From Mytilus edulis (lineage: Eukaryota; Mollusca; Bivalvia; Mytilida; Mytilidae): 64,000 nt of DNA. The translations under genes were made by a program, and so were the position numbers. The DNA lies in the NCBI RefSeq assembly GCF_963676685.1, contig NC_092347.1, positions 92,446,208-92,510,207 of the forward strand. The letters are read 5' to 3'. This document shows positions 40,005 to 53,400 of the stretch, one piece after another (the stretch's first letter is position 1; every line of letters starts with the position of its first letter). The notes beneath the pieces are model-generated. The model was not told the origin of the DNA. It worked only from the letters and a program-made list of their open reading frames with translations, and made no database searches.

Positions 40005-42500
40005 ACGTTCGCGCTTTTTCATATTACATTTGCGCTTTTTTAAATTGACATTTGGGCTTCCATCCCTAGAACATTTGCACTTTTTAGATATGGACATTTG
40101 CGCTTTTTGTATATTGAAATATATTTGAAATTTTACTTATGGGTGACTTTAACGGAAAATGTATCGAGAAGTGTCAAATTACTAATTTTAATATCATGCG
40201 TGAATTGGCATCTTATAATGGTAAAAGGCTTCATCAGTTTATAGAAGCAAGTGAGCTATATGCTAATAATTGCCTCGCGATTTGCCAAGGATTGTATACG
40301 CGTATTTTTAACAACCAGAGGTCCGCGATAGACTATATATACTGTTCTTCTTTCAGAAGCCCTTAGTCGCAACGTTACACGTGTCATTATAGTTTCGGTC
40401 TACATATATATATATATAGTGACCATGTAATAATACGGACTGAAATAAATGTAAAAATGTGTAGTATAAAGAATTAAAAAAAAAACCTGCTTTCATTTGG
40501 AAAATAAACGATAATACTGATTGGCACACTTTTCGGTCAACCCTAAACAAAATTTCAGCGCATCAGTGCCTATCACGAAAATAACATCTAATATCAATAC
40601 TGTTTGGGGTCAACGGAAAAATTCCGTTCATGATGCTGCTGATTTTTTCTATCGGAAAAGCAAATCATTCTAAGCAATACCGTAGATTCTAGGACAAAGA
40701 ACTTGACCTTTTGATTAAAAGCAGAAAAAAAAGTAACCGTCTAAAGAATTCACGACAAAACCCGTGACTGTAATAGCGAGACGGGCAATCTTTTAACTAA
40801 TACTTATAAACTCAGGAAAGTCAAAGTTCAGGAAGCTATTAAAAAGATGGAAAACGCTCTGAAATTGAAAACAATTTCATGACAAATGTGTTGACTTCTC
40901 CAATAAAGTTAAAGGCTTCTGTGACCTTTTAAAAGGCAAAAATTAGAGTACTGTCCCCAATCAAAATTATGAACCCAAAGAATAAGTCCGATTTTTTTAC
41001 GGACGAAAAAGACATAAATGCTGTTTTGAGTAACCATTTTAACTCTTTCGGCAGAGATTCTTCTTAAATCTTAATATGAAAAATGATGTTAAGGAATTTC
41101 TTTCGAGTGTAGAAAAAAATGAAGATTTTACCGACTCGCATATCTCAGTAAAAATTGACAGAGAGCAGGTAGATAAAATTATAAGAAATCTTCAGTCGCA
41201 CAAAGCTAGTGGTATCGATGAGATTCCCAATGAGTGTTTAAAGTTAGGTGGCGATGCACGTGTATCTCTTCGCCATTATTACTGACCTTGAAGCTGTACC
41301 TGATGATTGGCAAAATGGCATCATCAAACCCCTACCCAAAGCTGGGTCTGTCTATGATATTGATAACTATAGGGGGATTACTCAGTTTAACGTCTAATGT
41401 GTACAAGGTATATTCGAAAAATTTTGGAGGTATCTGTAATAAAGTTAAAGGCTTCTGTGACCTTTTAAAAGGCAAAAATTAGAGTATTGTCCCCAATCAA
41501 AATTATGAACCCAAAGAATAAGTCCGATTTTTTTACGGACGAAAAAGACATAAATGCTGTTTTGAGTAACTATTTTAACTCTTTCGGCAGAGATTCTTCT
41601 TAAAACTTAATATGCAAAATGATGTTAAGGAATTTCTTTCAAGTGTAGAAAAAAATGAAGTTTTTACCGACTCGCATATCTCAGTAAAAATTGACAGAGA
41701 GCAGGTAGATAAAATTATAAGAAATCTTCAGTCGCACAAAGCTAGTGGTATCGATGAGATTCCCAATGAGTGTTTAAAGTTAGGTGGCGATGCACGTGTA
41801 TCTCTTCGCCATTATTACTGACCTTGAAGCTGTACCTGATGATTGGCAAAATGGCATCATCAAACCCCTACCCAAAGCTGGGTCTGTCTATGATATTGAT
41901 AACTATAGGGGGGATTACTCAGTTTAACGTCTAATGTGTACAAGGTATATTCGAAAAATTTTGGAGGTATCTGTAATGACCTACTTAGAAGAAAATAATA
42001 TTTTAGGCGAAGTTCAGGGGGCATTTAGAAAAAATAGAAAAACAGAGGATCATATTTTTACTCTACAAGGTATTTGTTCTATTCGAAAAGCTAAAAAATT
42101 TAAAACGTGTTTAGCTTTTCTAGATCTATCAAAAGCTTTCGATAGAGTCTGGCGTGATGGACTTTTCTATTTATTGTGGAAAACTGGTATTCAAGGTAAG
42201 AGTTGGAAACTGCTCAAATCACTTTACAGTAATGTATCAAACAAAGTTTTGTTTGGTGGTTGTGAAACAGGCTTCTTTGATCAAGAATTTGGCTTGAAAC
42301 AAGGTTGTCTTGTCTTCGGTTCTTTTCTGTTCTAATGAATGATCTCATAAATATGCTTGAAGCCAACAATTTTTGTGCCGAACTATCCTCACACCAAGTG
42401 AATTGCCTTTTATTTGCTGATGATGTAGTCCTTATCGGGAAGTCCGCGGCGGAACTACATCGTCTGCTTGATATAACAGCTACTTTTGCTTCAAAGTGAA
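40005..42500 (+). mobile_element. Decayed LINE with endonuclease and reverse-transcriptase remains
   Basis: At 40139 GDFNG and later QRSAIDYIYCSS match the C-terminal half of an AP-type endonuclease. From 41076 the frame gives SHKASGIDEIPNECLK (fingers), then from 41934 FLDLSKAFDRVWRDGLFYLL (palm, first catalytic Asp), GLKQGC, and in another frame LLFADDVVLIG (the catalytic FADD box). Several frame shifts separate these parts and the 3' end is missing. A 536-bp stretch is tandemly duplicated. Confidence 0.8.
40902..41974 (+). repeat. 536-bp tandem duplication inside the LINE
   Basis: Copy 1 is 40902-41437 and copy 2 is 41438-41974, both starting AATAAAGTTAAAGGCTTCTG and ending TTTTGGAGGTATCTGT. 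Only a handful of differences are seen (GAAGATTTT/GAAGTTTTT, TTCGAG/TTCAAG and one extra G in copy 2). The duplication is therefore much younger than the LINE decay. Confidence 0.92.
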
Positions 42501-42544
42501 ATTTAAAATTTTACTCATATGATGGATACAGTGGAAATACAAAA

Positions 42545-42790
42545 ACACAGAGTGGGCGTGACCGGGTTCTTACACGCAAAAAAACACTAAGGACAGACCT
42601 GAGAGTACTCGCAGTTACTGACAGCTAGTTCAAAACCAATAACAAATTCAATAAAAGTATGCATCTATAAGACAAAATTATCAATCAGTACACATAAAAA
42701 ATCATATGTATATAGTGTAAAGACGTCAAAAACAGTCAGAGAAAAACCTTTTGTCATGCCAAGATATAGGTAGACATTCATATAACATAT
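42545..42790. repeat. Mussel interspersed repeat M4
   Basis: AGTGGGCGTGACCGGGTTCT, AAGGACAGACCTGAGAGTAC and CGCAGTTACTGACAGCTAGT match, from memory, a common mussel repeat. It abuts the truncated 3' end of the LINE. No coding frame. Confidence 0.4.
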
Positions 42791-43154
42791 AATACATCCT
42801 CGCTTCGGAGATTTTGTTTACCGGGCCCGGAAATTTAGAAACGATCCTGTTAATCTCGTCGATCCTTTGAATAAACTTATTCCAAAAGGTTACCAAATCA
42901 TCACTATAATTATATCTTTGAATATTGTTTTAATTGGTATTAATATTGATTTTGTTATCAGTAAATTAAAAGCAAACTATAAAATATTATTGTTATATAC
43001 ATCTACACATTCATGGCTCTACAATCTGTTGACACCTGTATTATTTTTTGCGAATCAATGTTACTAGTCTTTAAAATTATAAGACATAACAATTAAAAGA
43101 GAGAAGAAAGATATCAAACATGTTATTAAAATAAACTGGCAACGCTATTGCTAA

Positions 43155-43290
43155 AACTGAAAAGAACCATAGACAAAACAATAGTATCCAAAAACACAAC
43201 ATAGGACTCCTTAGACGGAGCAACACGAAACCCATTAAAACACGGGGGTGATATCAGGTGCTGCGGAAGGGTAAACAGCTCATGTTCCAC
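43155..43290. repeat. Fragment of repeat M2
   Basis: ACAATAGTATCCAAAAACAC, GGAGCAACACGAAACCC and CGGAAGGGTAAACAGC, comparable with 27600-27650 and 59555-59705. Confidence 0.45.
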
Positions 43291-45907
43291 TTATAGCACA
43301 CAGTTTGAGATTTAGTGTTATCTTTGTTTGTCAGGAAACATTGTGGGGGGAGGGTCTTCTACTTAAACTAATCATTGTATATGAGGCTATTTTTCTTTAA
43401 AAAAAAAGATGACCATTAGTTCCATTGTTTATGATTTTTTCTTTTCCTTACACAAATATAATAAAAACAACATATTTTTGTATACACCAAAGTACATTAA
43501 GTCGGAAGTATTTGATATTCGTAAAAACAGGCATTTCCTCCAAATACAAAAACAGCATTACAATCAATAAAGCCACAGATGTTTTAAATTATGTCAATGT
43601 TTACTGAACAAACATACTTTTAAATTTTAAGACCATTTTTTAAAACTTCGTCATTTTAAATACACATTTGGACCTCGCACCTGGGCATGGGAACGATCAG
43701 AAACCGAAGAGATGAAATTATTAACAAGCACTCCCGTCTCCTTAACGAGCAGTTACAACAATATATAGTCAAATTGATACATAGATTTAACTAATTGAAA
43801 TTTTTCTATTTAGTTTCTTCAAAAGTTGAACAAATATTTGTACTCAATCTGTGATTTAGCGATTCTACTCTGATTAATAATGTAAATATTTTTAGCATTG
43901 ATAGTGTAACAAGTATGGTCTCTTTATTTGTCCAGAGACTCGGACAATGGTCAGATTCCTTTAGCAAATATCCAAAATATGTCACCTAACTTCTGACTTT
44001 TGTTAAAATCTCAAAGAACTAAAAATAAATGTGACAAATTTCGACCAAACTAACATTGTGTTGTTCAGTTTTAACACTTAGTCTAAAATCCAAAAGAACA
44101 GATTCGCAGACTTCATTCAAATGCCAGAGGACTGTCTTTATTCGTTGAAAACAATTTTATATTTTCAAAATCTCATCAAAGTAAAAGAGGAATGCTTCTT
44201 GATATAAATTTAGAGTCAAACTAAAAAAATAAAACATTACCAAAAACTTGTCATTACAGTAACTTGTATCTAAATCAAGAAAGCATTTCACATACTTCAC
44301 ACATTCATGAATAATATCTTTTTACTGTGTTGTCTGGTACCATCGGATGGTTGTTAAAGATAACTTGAAAGGGTCTGCTTTTATTTTAAAATACTGGTAC
44401 CTTAGCAAAACACTTCATCTGCGATTTGCAGAAACAAGAAACAACTTTAATATAGTATGATACGCAACAAAATAAAACATTTCATACTTTTCTATTGTAA
44501 TTTTCTTTTTCCTGCACGTTTTTATTTTTTTCCTTTTTTTGGTGTCAGTTATTTTTTTTTTTTGTAATTGCTTTCTTTTGTATGGGGTATTTATTAAGTT
44601 TTTGTTTTGTTTTGATTCTGATTTCTCTCTTCTATTGTTTGTATCGTTACCAGTATTTCTACAATTGTCATTTTACTGTCTTGATTTTCTGACATTTCTG
44701 TGGTATAAAATAAACATCAAATTGTTGTGAAAATACAGTGAAGAATACTTATGTCATAATTCCAGTTTAAGCTTGTAATTTGTAAACTCATCACTAAATA
44801 AACATCAAAATAATATGACTTAATATTGAATTAAGAATTACAATTAAAGTAATTTCACGGTCAATGACATTTTCAGGTAGCCCCTCAAGGCTCTCTTGTT
44901 TTCTGTAATTGCTTTATCAACTTTTACCACGTGTCTTCCAAAACACAAAGGTGCAATGTAAGACAGGCTAATAGGTAATAATTACAGGTGTGATATGTCA
45001 GCTGATCGCTGATGACATTTCTTTTTTATATGTATTCTGACATGACATTCTAGAAATTCTTCTGTGTCAATACACGAGTTACTTCCCTGTTATTAGAAGA
45101 CTCGAAAATACGAAAAAATTCGTAAATTCGAAATCTCCTTGGTTCTGCAATTTTTTTTTTTTTTCAACAATATAAGATTAATTTGAAAAAAAAAAAAAAT
45201 TAAAGCGGCATGGGAAAATCAGTATATCACATTTGTCTAGCTATGTCTGTAATGATTAAAACGAAATAATCCAATTAAAATTAAATATTTCTTTGTCGGT
45301 AAACATATCAAAATAATAAATATATAATTTTTCGTAAGACAGTGTTCTTACAACACATAAGGTGTCTGCAATCAAATTTTTATTCTTAGAATTTTCATTT
45401 ACATTTTATTATTAAGACGTAAAAATGCGATTATAAAAAACAGCGTGTAACGATTATAATAATCCATCTTTACTTATATTTGATATTTACATATATTTAC
45501 ATTAAAACATATTTATTTGAATAACTGTATTAATAATTAATACGTACTTACCGTAACTGTTATTGTTTATAACCTTTATATAACATATTTCAGTTTGTTT
45601 AATCAATGTTCGAAAACAATAAATAAAAATAGTACCTTTTTTACTTTAAAATAATGAAGTTTTGTAGGTGAAATTGAATTTAGTAGATAGAAATTAATGT
45701 TATTTGTATGTTCCAAGACTAATAATTAATAACACATTTCGAAATGTGCATATTTTGTACAAAACCTAATAATATTTATATTTTAGGCAAGATGATGTCA
45801 ATAGATATCGTCTACCTTTTTCAACTTTTTTTTTTATTAAAGACTCCTTGACAGACTGTGATTATGATACGTGTAAGGTTTATAAACACACTGCTAAATA
45901 TAAAAAT
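43291..45907. other. AT-rich intergenic DNA
   Basis: No coding exon or mobile element recognised; T-rich around 44500-44720, A/T runs around 45150-45200. Confidence 0.5.
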
Positions 45908-46226
45908 GAAGATGTGGTATGATTGCCAATGAGATACTCTCCACAAGAGACCAAATAACGCAAAAATTAGCTGAAGTCTTGGTTTTGATTTGATATGTGG
46001 GTTTCACAAAATATTTGGACATTTTATAAACATATACATGTACTACTAGCACCACATTTTTTAAAGCAAACATCGGAGCTTCAATATACAGGCGAAAATG
46101 GACAACGAAATACTTTTGTTCAAGAATATGCTTGGTGAAGACCGTACTTTGACCATTAATGGTTTTTCTTTTCAACTTGTGACTTGTATGGAGATTTGTC
46201 TCATTGGCACTCATTCCACATCTTCT
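45908..46226. mobile_element. MITE with inverted M1-type ends (319 bp)
   Basis: The left end GAAGATGTGGTATGATTGCC and the right end, which reads CTCATTGGCACTCATTCCAC then ATCTTC, are inverted copies of the terminal sequence of family M1. The middle is unrelated to M1 apart from GAAGACCGTACTTTGACC. This indicates that M1 ends are transposon termini. Confidence 0.65.
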
Positions 46227-48899
46227 TATATCTACTGTTAATCTACCAACAAAACAAATAACTGTTACAGTAATAAAAGCACGACATGTACATCTTATTT
46301 CATTATTTTTCAGAAGGGATGTTCACATTCCATGTTCATTTATCAAGATTTTACTGTAGAATAGTTCAATTTACGTCTATATACAACAATTGTCTTCGGA
46401 ATCATAGAGGTAAACAGATTAAATGTAAAAAGGCTTGATATTCGATATTCTTTATGAAGACATAGATCCTTATTCATTAAAAAAACATTTAATATTGTAC
46501 AGTTCTATAAAAAAAAATATATGAAAAAATAATGCTATTGACAAATGATATGTTTCAGTCATAATATCACAGCAATATACCACACAAAATTAAGGGAAAT
46601 TTATCTCTTCTCAAAGCGGCGTTAAAAAAGTTTGCTTAAGAATTCGTGTAGATACAAAAATCTTTTAAATCTGTGGTTTTAAGTTTTTTCTCTTTGAGGC
46701 ATTAGAGTAAGCTGTTACCCAAAAGCAACCGACTTCCATCTATGTGTAAAAAGTTGGACTTAACTCTTAAGATATACATTTACTCGCAATAATTCTCTAT
46801 CCAATTTGTTTGTTAGTTCATAATACAAATTAACTTTTTTCTAATCCGACTGATCGTAATTAATCTGAAGTACCTTTTTTGTATTTGCATTATTTAGTAA
46901 ATTGTTTACCATGTAAACAATATCTTTAATCTTGATCTCATAAAAAGTAATTGGATTTATAAAATATTAAACACTTAAAAAAGATTATTGAAATATTTGA
47001 TGTTTACCGATTCGAATGACAATGCTATGAAAAATCTACAGTCGAATAAAAAAATATTTCCCCCAATTTATGGGAAATTAAATTCAAACCAGCCAGAATA
47101 AACAAATATAAACCATCCGCGATATGGCTTCAGCAGTATCGCAGCATGAGTGCTACGGACGTAGTAATATTTTAAAGTACCATTTTCTTGAAAAATGATG
47201 AAAATTGGAAAGCTGGCTTCAATATACCCTGTATTTGTATCATTCAAAGTAAAAATGGCAACTAGACAAAAATAAATAAAATATTAATGTCTGAAGTCTT
47301 AAATGGTAATTTTTTACGTATTAATTTTAAATTATTGAAGCCCGCAAATCAAATTCATTTTTTTTGTAAAATCTTCAAAATCGAGTGAAATCTGGAACCG
47401 AATGACTAACTTGGTTCTTAGACAAGATAAGATTTTCCTTTTATCAAACTTTAGTTGTTTTAACAAATTGATGGGACATTTTATGAAGCTTAAGTTATCG
47501 TAAAGAATTTAAAATTCGAATAAATATTAGGAAGTGCGGGATGATGTTCTCGAACTAAAAGTGCATAATCTAATCCTGCAATTCTTCTTAAAGATTCAAA
47601 GTCGTTTGGAAATTATGGAGAACTAAAACATATTATATAAGCCTATTTCCTCGCAATTCCTTGAGGTTCACATTCGTAACATTTAATAAATTCGATATAT
47701 TTGTTGGCTGCAGGCTGCTGAACGTCCAGTCACACATATAATTACATGCATATTCTCAGACGAAACACATAATAGTGTAAAATAAAAATACCTATATTGT
47801 AAAAGACCGACACTTTGAGTCGCATATTTATAACTACCTAGCTTTTCATTTAGAAAACATACTACAAGATGTTGGACAGATTCTGATAAACAGTCCTCTC
47901 TATTACTCTTTACATTTCAAATTGGTGTTTTAACCAAAGTTCAATTTTGCACGATATATAGAAGAAAACACTTCAAAAACGGTTGAAAAATTTCCATCTT
48001 TTTCTAACGGTTTGAAAGATGATAATAGTATAAAAGGAGACTGAACTATTTATTTGTTAGAGACATATAGTTAACAAGGGGGCAATTATAATTTTTTACC
48101 GGCAACTTTTTTCCCACGATGGAACTCCGAATAGAATCTTGAACGGGGGTGGAATTACTTCAATCGGAAGCTTATCCATCTAGATTTTCAAAGATCAACA
48201 CAAAATTTAAATTATATTGTACAAAGTACAGGATACATTTTCAATTCATGTACGTCGGGTCATAAAAAAATGCCTTTTTCAGATAGCGAAAAAATAGAAG
48301 GTCTTAATCAACTGCTTTTTGAGTCAACATTTGCCGTCTGACAATACATATTTTTGAACTGTTATACATCTCTAACATTGCTAGTAAAAGGAACTGCTTC
48401 CAATTTTCCTTGTTTGTGTATTGTCCAAGATGTAAAATATGAATCACTAGTGGTTCCCTATGGAAAATGCATAACGAATTATTGCGCACTTCTAACCGTC
48501 ATCTTTTTTTACACATATGATTAATGTATTCTAAAATATGAGTTGTAGTGTTAATATTGAATTTTAAATCGTTTCTAACCGAACAAATATTTTATAAACA
48601 ATCATGAAATATTTTTACATGTAATTCAAATATTTTTCAATTTGTTTTAATGTTTACCCGTGTTCATTTCAAAATAAATAAATACAGAATGTGTTCAGTA
48701 TGATTAATGAATGATTAATGTCAATGTTATTTGTTTCATGAAAAATAAGCAAAATAAATGTTTATAAAGAAAATAATATAAAATTAAAAAGTAAACTGGA
48801 ACAATAACTCTGTGACTCAAAGTTGAAGAAAACTTGGTCCACCTACAAAATAGCCCGCGGACGGATTAAGTCCCGTTACATGTCATGACAATTGTTGTG
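46227..48899. other. Intergenic DNA upstream of the forkhead gene
   Basis: AT-rich and apparently free of recognised repeats, in contrast to the rest of the window. No exon recognised. Distal regulatory elements of the forkhead gene may lie here. Confidence 0.4.
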
Positions 48900-49241
48900 T
48901 AGAAAGGGGCGGGATTAGATTAGTCAATCAAATGACCACTGGCTACTCTTCATGAACTCTATTATTAGGTAATTAAAATATTCAAAAGAATATCTACAAG
49001 TCAATTCAAATTGTAAAAAGTCAAAAACGACCTTGTCGACCAATCAAAATCACGCTGACCTCTGTCCAACGAGCTTAAAACAACTTCTTCTAAATATTTT
49101 TTCAGTAGCGAAAGTTTTACTTATCCAAACAACATTATTGTTATAATTCAGTGATTTGAGTTGAACAAACATATTTGAACATTTGAAAAAATATTGAAGT
49201 TACGTTTTGGAAGTGCAACCAGTAAAACTTTATAGTGCAGA
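48900..49241 (+). promoter_or_regulatory. Probable promoter and 5'UTR of the forkhead gene
   Basis: A GC box GGGGCGGG (48906-48913), a CCAAT box (49040-49044, inside GACCAATCAAAATC) and a TTAAAACA stretch about 30 bp further lie 150-340 bp before the ATG. This is the only GC-box/CCAAT cluster I notice in AT-rich surroundings. Transcription start not determined. Confidence 0.45.
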
Positions 49242-50240
49242 ATGGTTATGGAAAATCTACATAGAAAATTCGACATGAACGACGAAAATCCAGCTTGTAT
49301 GTTATCTGATTCCAGCTTCTTACATTCAACATCCCGACCAGAAGTTCCAGACAGAAGTTGTGATACAAGCAGCGAGGATATTTATCAACAAAAGAATGAC
49401 TCTTCTCCAATAAATTCTTCTGATGAAGAGGATGATGAAAGTAATGGACAATTTTCTGGAACTTCAACCATGTCGCAACATAAGAGACGATTTGCTGATG
49501 TTAAACCACCTTATTCATACATAGCTTTAATTACCATGGCAATAGAAAGTTCAACTTCTGGAATGATGACCTTGAACGAAATCTACAGCTTCATTATGAA
49601 CCGTTTTCCGTATTTCAAAGAAAACCAACAAAGATGGCAAAATTCTATCCGTCATAATTTATCTTTGAATGACTGTTTTTTGAAAATTCCCCGAGCACCA
49701 GGGCGTCCTGGTAAAGGAAACTATTGGGCATTACATCCCGGATGTGGAGACATGTTTGGAAATGGGAGCTTTTTGAGAAGAGCCAAACGATTTAAACTAA
49801 AGAGACAACAACAAGAAGAACAGGCACATATTCAACACGTCAGTTCATATGGACATTTTAATCTGTATGGTGGACCACCATCGGGATACAAACCGTACCC
49901 ATTGCCAGCATTGCCATCATTTCCACAGGGCCTTCATCAAACACAGCAGTATGGACTTCCGCCCAAATCTGAAGCTTGGAATGCTCCATCAACGTCCGCT
50001 TACTCATCTTACTACAATACCGGTAACATCACCAATTCTTTTGGATCTTCATTTGGTTCCTCTCTGACAGGTTCTCTAGGAGGAGGTTATCTGTCTGGTA
50101 CAAACGTTCATTCCGTACCACCATCGAACAATGCATTAACAAGTAGTTTTACCAACAATTTGCCGAACTACTCATCATTACAGCAGAATCCTTACTGTGC
50201 ACCGCAATATCCAGGACAATTACGGCTTCAAGCAACATAA
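49242..50240 (+). CDS. Forkhead box transcription factor, FoxAB-like, single exon
   Basis: A single open frame of 332 aa with the complete forkhead (winged-helix) domain at about 88-186: [15 protein letters not shown], then recognition helix [20 protein letters not shown] (131-150), [11 protein letters not shown] and [23 protein letters not shown] and [12 protein letters not shown] are FoxA-like, while [18 protein letters not shown] is FoxB-like. That mix is typical of the invertebrate FoxAB group, but a lineage-specific Fox class cannot be ruled out without a tree. Upstream is a Ser/Asp/Glu-rich acidic segment (about 41-70). Downstream is a Gln-, Pro-, Gly/Ser-rich tail, probably an activation region. 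Intronless structure fits several Fox classes. Acts in the nucleus on developmental targets. A start at Met3 is possible. Confidence 0.9.
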   Translation: MVMENLHRKFDMNDENPACMLSDSSFLHSTSRPEVPDRSCDTSSEDIYQQKNDSSPINSSDEEDDESNGQFSGTSTMSQHKRRFADVKPPYSYIALITMAIESSTSGMMTLNEIYSFIMNRFPYFKENQQRWQNSIRHNLSLNDCFLKIPRAPGRPGKGNYWALHPGCGDMFGNGSFLRRAKRFKLKRQQQEEQAHIQHVSSYGHFNLYGGPPSGYKPYPLPALPSFPQGLHQTQQYGLPPKSEAWNAPSTSAYSSYYNTGNITNSFGSSFGSSLTGSLGGGYLSGTNVHSVPPSNNALTSSFTNNLPNYSSLQQNPYCAPQYPGQLRLQAT

Positions 50241-50452
50241 TAGGACAATAACATTATAACTTATCGTGTGTGTTTATCAAACTGTCTCAGAACTCAAGGT
50301 AAATCTTTGCAAGAACTTTGTTCGCGTATTTATATTGTTTAATATTTATTTTTTTATGTGCTAAATGTTGATTATTTTTGTTGAAAGTTTTATATGTAAA
50401 TATAATATATTGTAAAATAGCATAGATGGCGAGAAAATTCGCTGTAATTTTA

Positions 50453-50458
50453 ATAAAT
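50453..50458 (+). other. Polyadenylation signal, forkhead gene
   Basis: AATAAA in TTTTAATAAATGG, about 210 bp after the stop codon. Confidence 0.5.
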
Positions 50459-50469
50459 GGTATTTTCAC

Positions 50470-53400
50470 AGTATTTTCATTTTATGTATTTTAAATTATA
50501 CAGAAAATTGTCTAGAGTGTAGATACATAGGTTCATTAAAAAAGATTGGAAGCTTCAAGGAAAACTGTTTAAAAATATTCAAAAATATTTCAAGGATGAT
50601 TAAGAATTGAAATAATTTACCAAAATTGTAATATGTTACAAGTGAACATGTATCTATACTTAAGACAATTTTTTTAAAATGATTTCATTGACATGGAATC
50701 GTTCACATGTTGTTCGTTGGTTCTGGAAATCAATAAGAAGTCCTGTGTTCACATAAAAACTTCAAATCTGAATGAGGACTCTCAAATTTCAGTTGCATGA
50801 GGTTACTATATGGTTTCATGGTTTTTGGTTTATTTCATCATTTGGTTCAAATGATCTTTTGTTTTTGCTTCTCTGGTACAAATGAGTGAGTGTCGTATTT
50901 AAAGCCGTTACAATAATAAATTAACAAAAACACAGTATGGTATACAGTATTATATAATGGTATACAAGAGACATATAATACATGTAAAATATGTCTCTGG
51001 TGATATACTGAATACGATACCGTTACCAAATAAATAACACACCATTTCATTAGAACCTTAAAAAAAAGACAAAAGGAAACCAAATAAAAGGGAGGAAAAT
51101 GAAAATCAATACATAAGGAGAATTAAATTCCAACAAAAAAATATATAAAAATTGGTGAATTTACAAAAGCTGGACTGTATATAAAAACAAACCAAACAAA
51201 AAGATAATAAAAGGAAAACAAGCGTAAAAAGCAATAAAAAAAGGAAAGAAATTAAAATCATAAACAAAATAAAAGGGTGAATTTATAAAAGTTAAAAAAA
51301 CAGACAAAAGCTAAACTTATACAAATTGAAAAAAGCGACGAGAAACAATAAAAAAGGAAAAGTAAATTACAACATAAAACAAATAAAGTAAATTCATAAA
51401 AGCAGGACTCTAAAAACAGACAAAAGGAAAACTAAATACTGCCAACAAAAAACTAAATAAATTTGTTTATTTACAAAAGGACTACAAAAGCTGGAATCTA
51501 TTAAAGCAGACCGTGAAAAGTAAAACTTGATAAAGAGGGAAAAAAAGCGACAAAAAGCAATAAAAAATGAAAAGAAAATTACAACAAAAATACAAATAAA
51601 AAAAGTGAATTTATAGAAACAGACACAAGGAAAACTTAAAAAAGAAAACGACGAAAAAAAGTAAAAGAGGAAAAGTATTTTCTATGAAAATCGGGAGGAC
51701 AATTACCTCTGGTACTATCAGTAGCTACATAGTATATATAGAGTAAACGGGTTATCGTTTGACTACTACACTTTTTCCATCGAGCGTAGCGTAAATGTAT
51801 ACCAATTCCAGTTTAGAGAATAGAATATCAAGTATTGGAAAATGAAATAACGATATATGTACACTGTTTCCATGTATACAGCAATACAGTGTTGTGTGAA
51901 TGAAAAACAGTTCCTTTTCACGGTTAGCTTGATCATACTTGATAATTTGTTCAAGATGAAAATCTGATTGAATTTATGTCCTACGGAATTGCGTAGAATA
52001 AATGAAAATGAGTCCAATCTAAAAAAAAAAAAAAAGATTATGCAACTTGCTGTTTAATTTTGTAAAAATATCGTTTTTGCCAATGAAACAATACTTCATC
52101 AAAAAACTAAATGATAAATGACTATTAAACAACTACAGTTCAGCACACGGCTTTAACCATGATTAAAACAAAACCTCTTATAAATTAAGAGCACAAAGTA
52201 TTGATTTATGCATCCAAGATGTACTCACGGTTACTGAGATTTCAAATAAAGTCCAATTCTAGCTAAAACACATTTTATAGATTAATCTACCAATGTGAAT
52301 TGCCAAATAATCGAAAGCGAAGAAAGTATACGAACAATTGAGAAGTAACAACCCTTATTTATTTATGATGAACCCCTCGGAGAACTGAGAGTCCACCAGC
52401 CACCAGCAGTGGTATCGACCCAGTGATAAAAACCCAACAAGCAGTGAAAACAACAATTCATCTATTCAGTGTCTGAAGCGCTCTTATGAATTTTCCTTCA
52501 ATAGGAAAACTCAAAGCCAAATTTTTTAAATGCCTATGATCATTGGGCGTCAATGTTCTTACACAAGTTTATCATTGCAGCCACTCCATTGCCAAAAAAT
52601 CGTCAATATTTCACATTGCATGTAATTGTTTCTAGGCCACAACAAGACTTTATTACCGTGCCCTACAATGAATGTTATCTTATTGTGAAACATAGATACA
52701 GACTTATAAAGAGAAAACTAAAATGATTGAAATTAGTATACTGCTATAGGACGAAAGTAACTTATGAATCTATAAAGCTATTTACGGGAAATGTTACTTT
52801 TAATTGGGTAATATAAGTATAATACGTGACGATATTAAATGTATTTTTAATGAATATCTGGACAGAAACGGCTATGACTGAAAAAAAGTTTGTTTTTAAT
52901 GCCTCTTATCCAAAGTCTAGTAATACAATGTATTCATTTGTGCATGCATTTACGCCATAAAAATGTCCCTAATGATTTTATTCATTAACAAAAATGCGTT
53001 TAAAAGTTCAAAATATACATTTTCAATTTTTGAATAATAGACCTAATTTCGATAAATGATTTCAAATGTCTATTGGGAAATAAAAAAAAATCCACATACA
53101 AAAGTGTTACAGTTCTGAAGATCATACAAACATTTGATTTGAAGAAAAAAAACCAAACAGATATCAAATGAAAAAATCACGACTAGATAAAACATCTACT
53201 GCTTAAATACCTTAGTTGTGGCAAAACATTACAATATCCAAGGACTTTAACAATGAGAAAACTCATAACCATATAGTCGGCTAGAATGCCAGGTTAATTG
53301 CAGTGTATTGATAGCCATTAAACCACAGATAACTTTATTAAGTTCATTTTGAGCAATTGAAGAAAGTATATGTTTTATAAAGCGAAAAACACTATTCATA

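Noticed and set aside
40139-42499. Several short independent genes
   Set aside because: All frames read parts of one decayed LINE (endonuclease, fingers, palm, FADD box).
49849-50067. Second + frame inside the forkhead gene
   Set aside because: Out-of-frame shadow of the Gln/Pro-rich tail.
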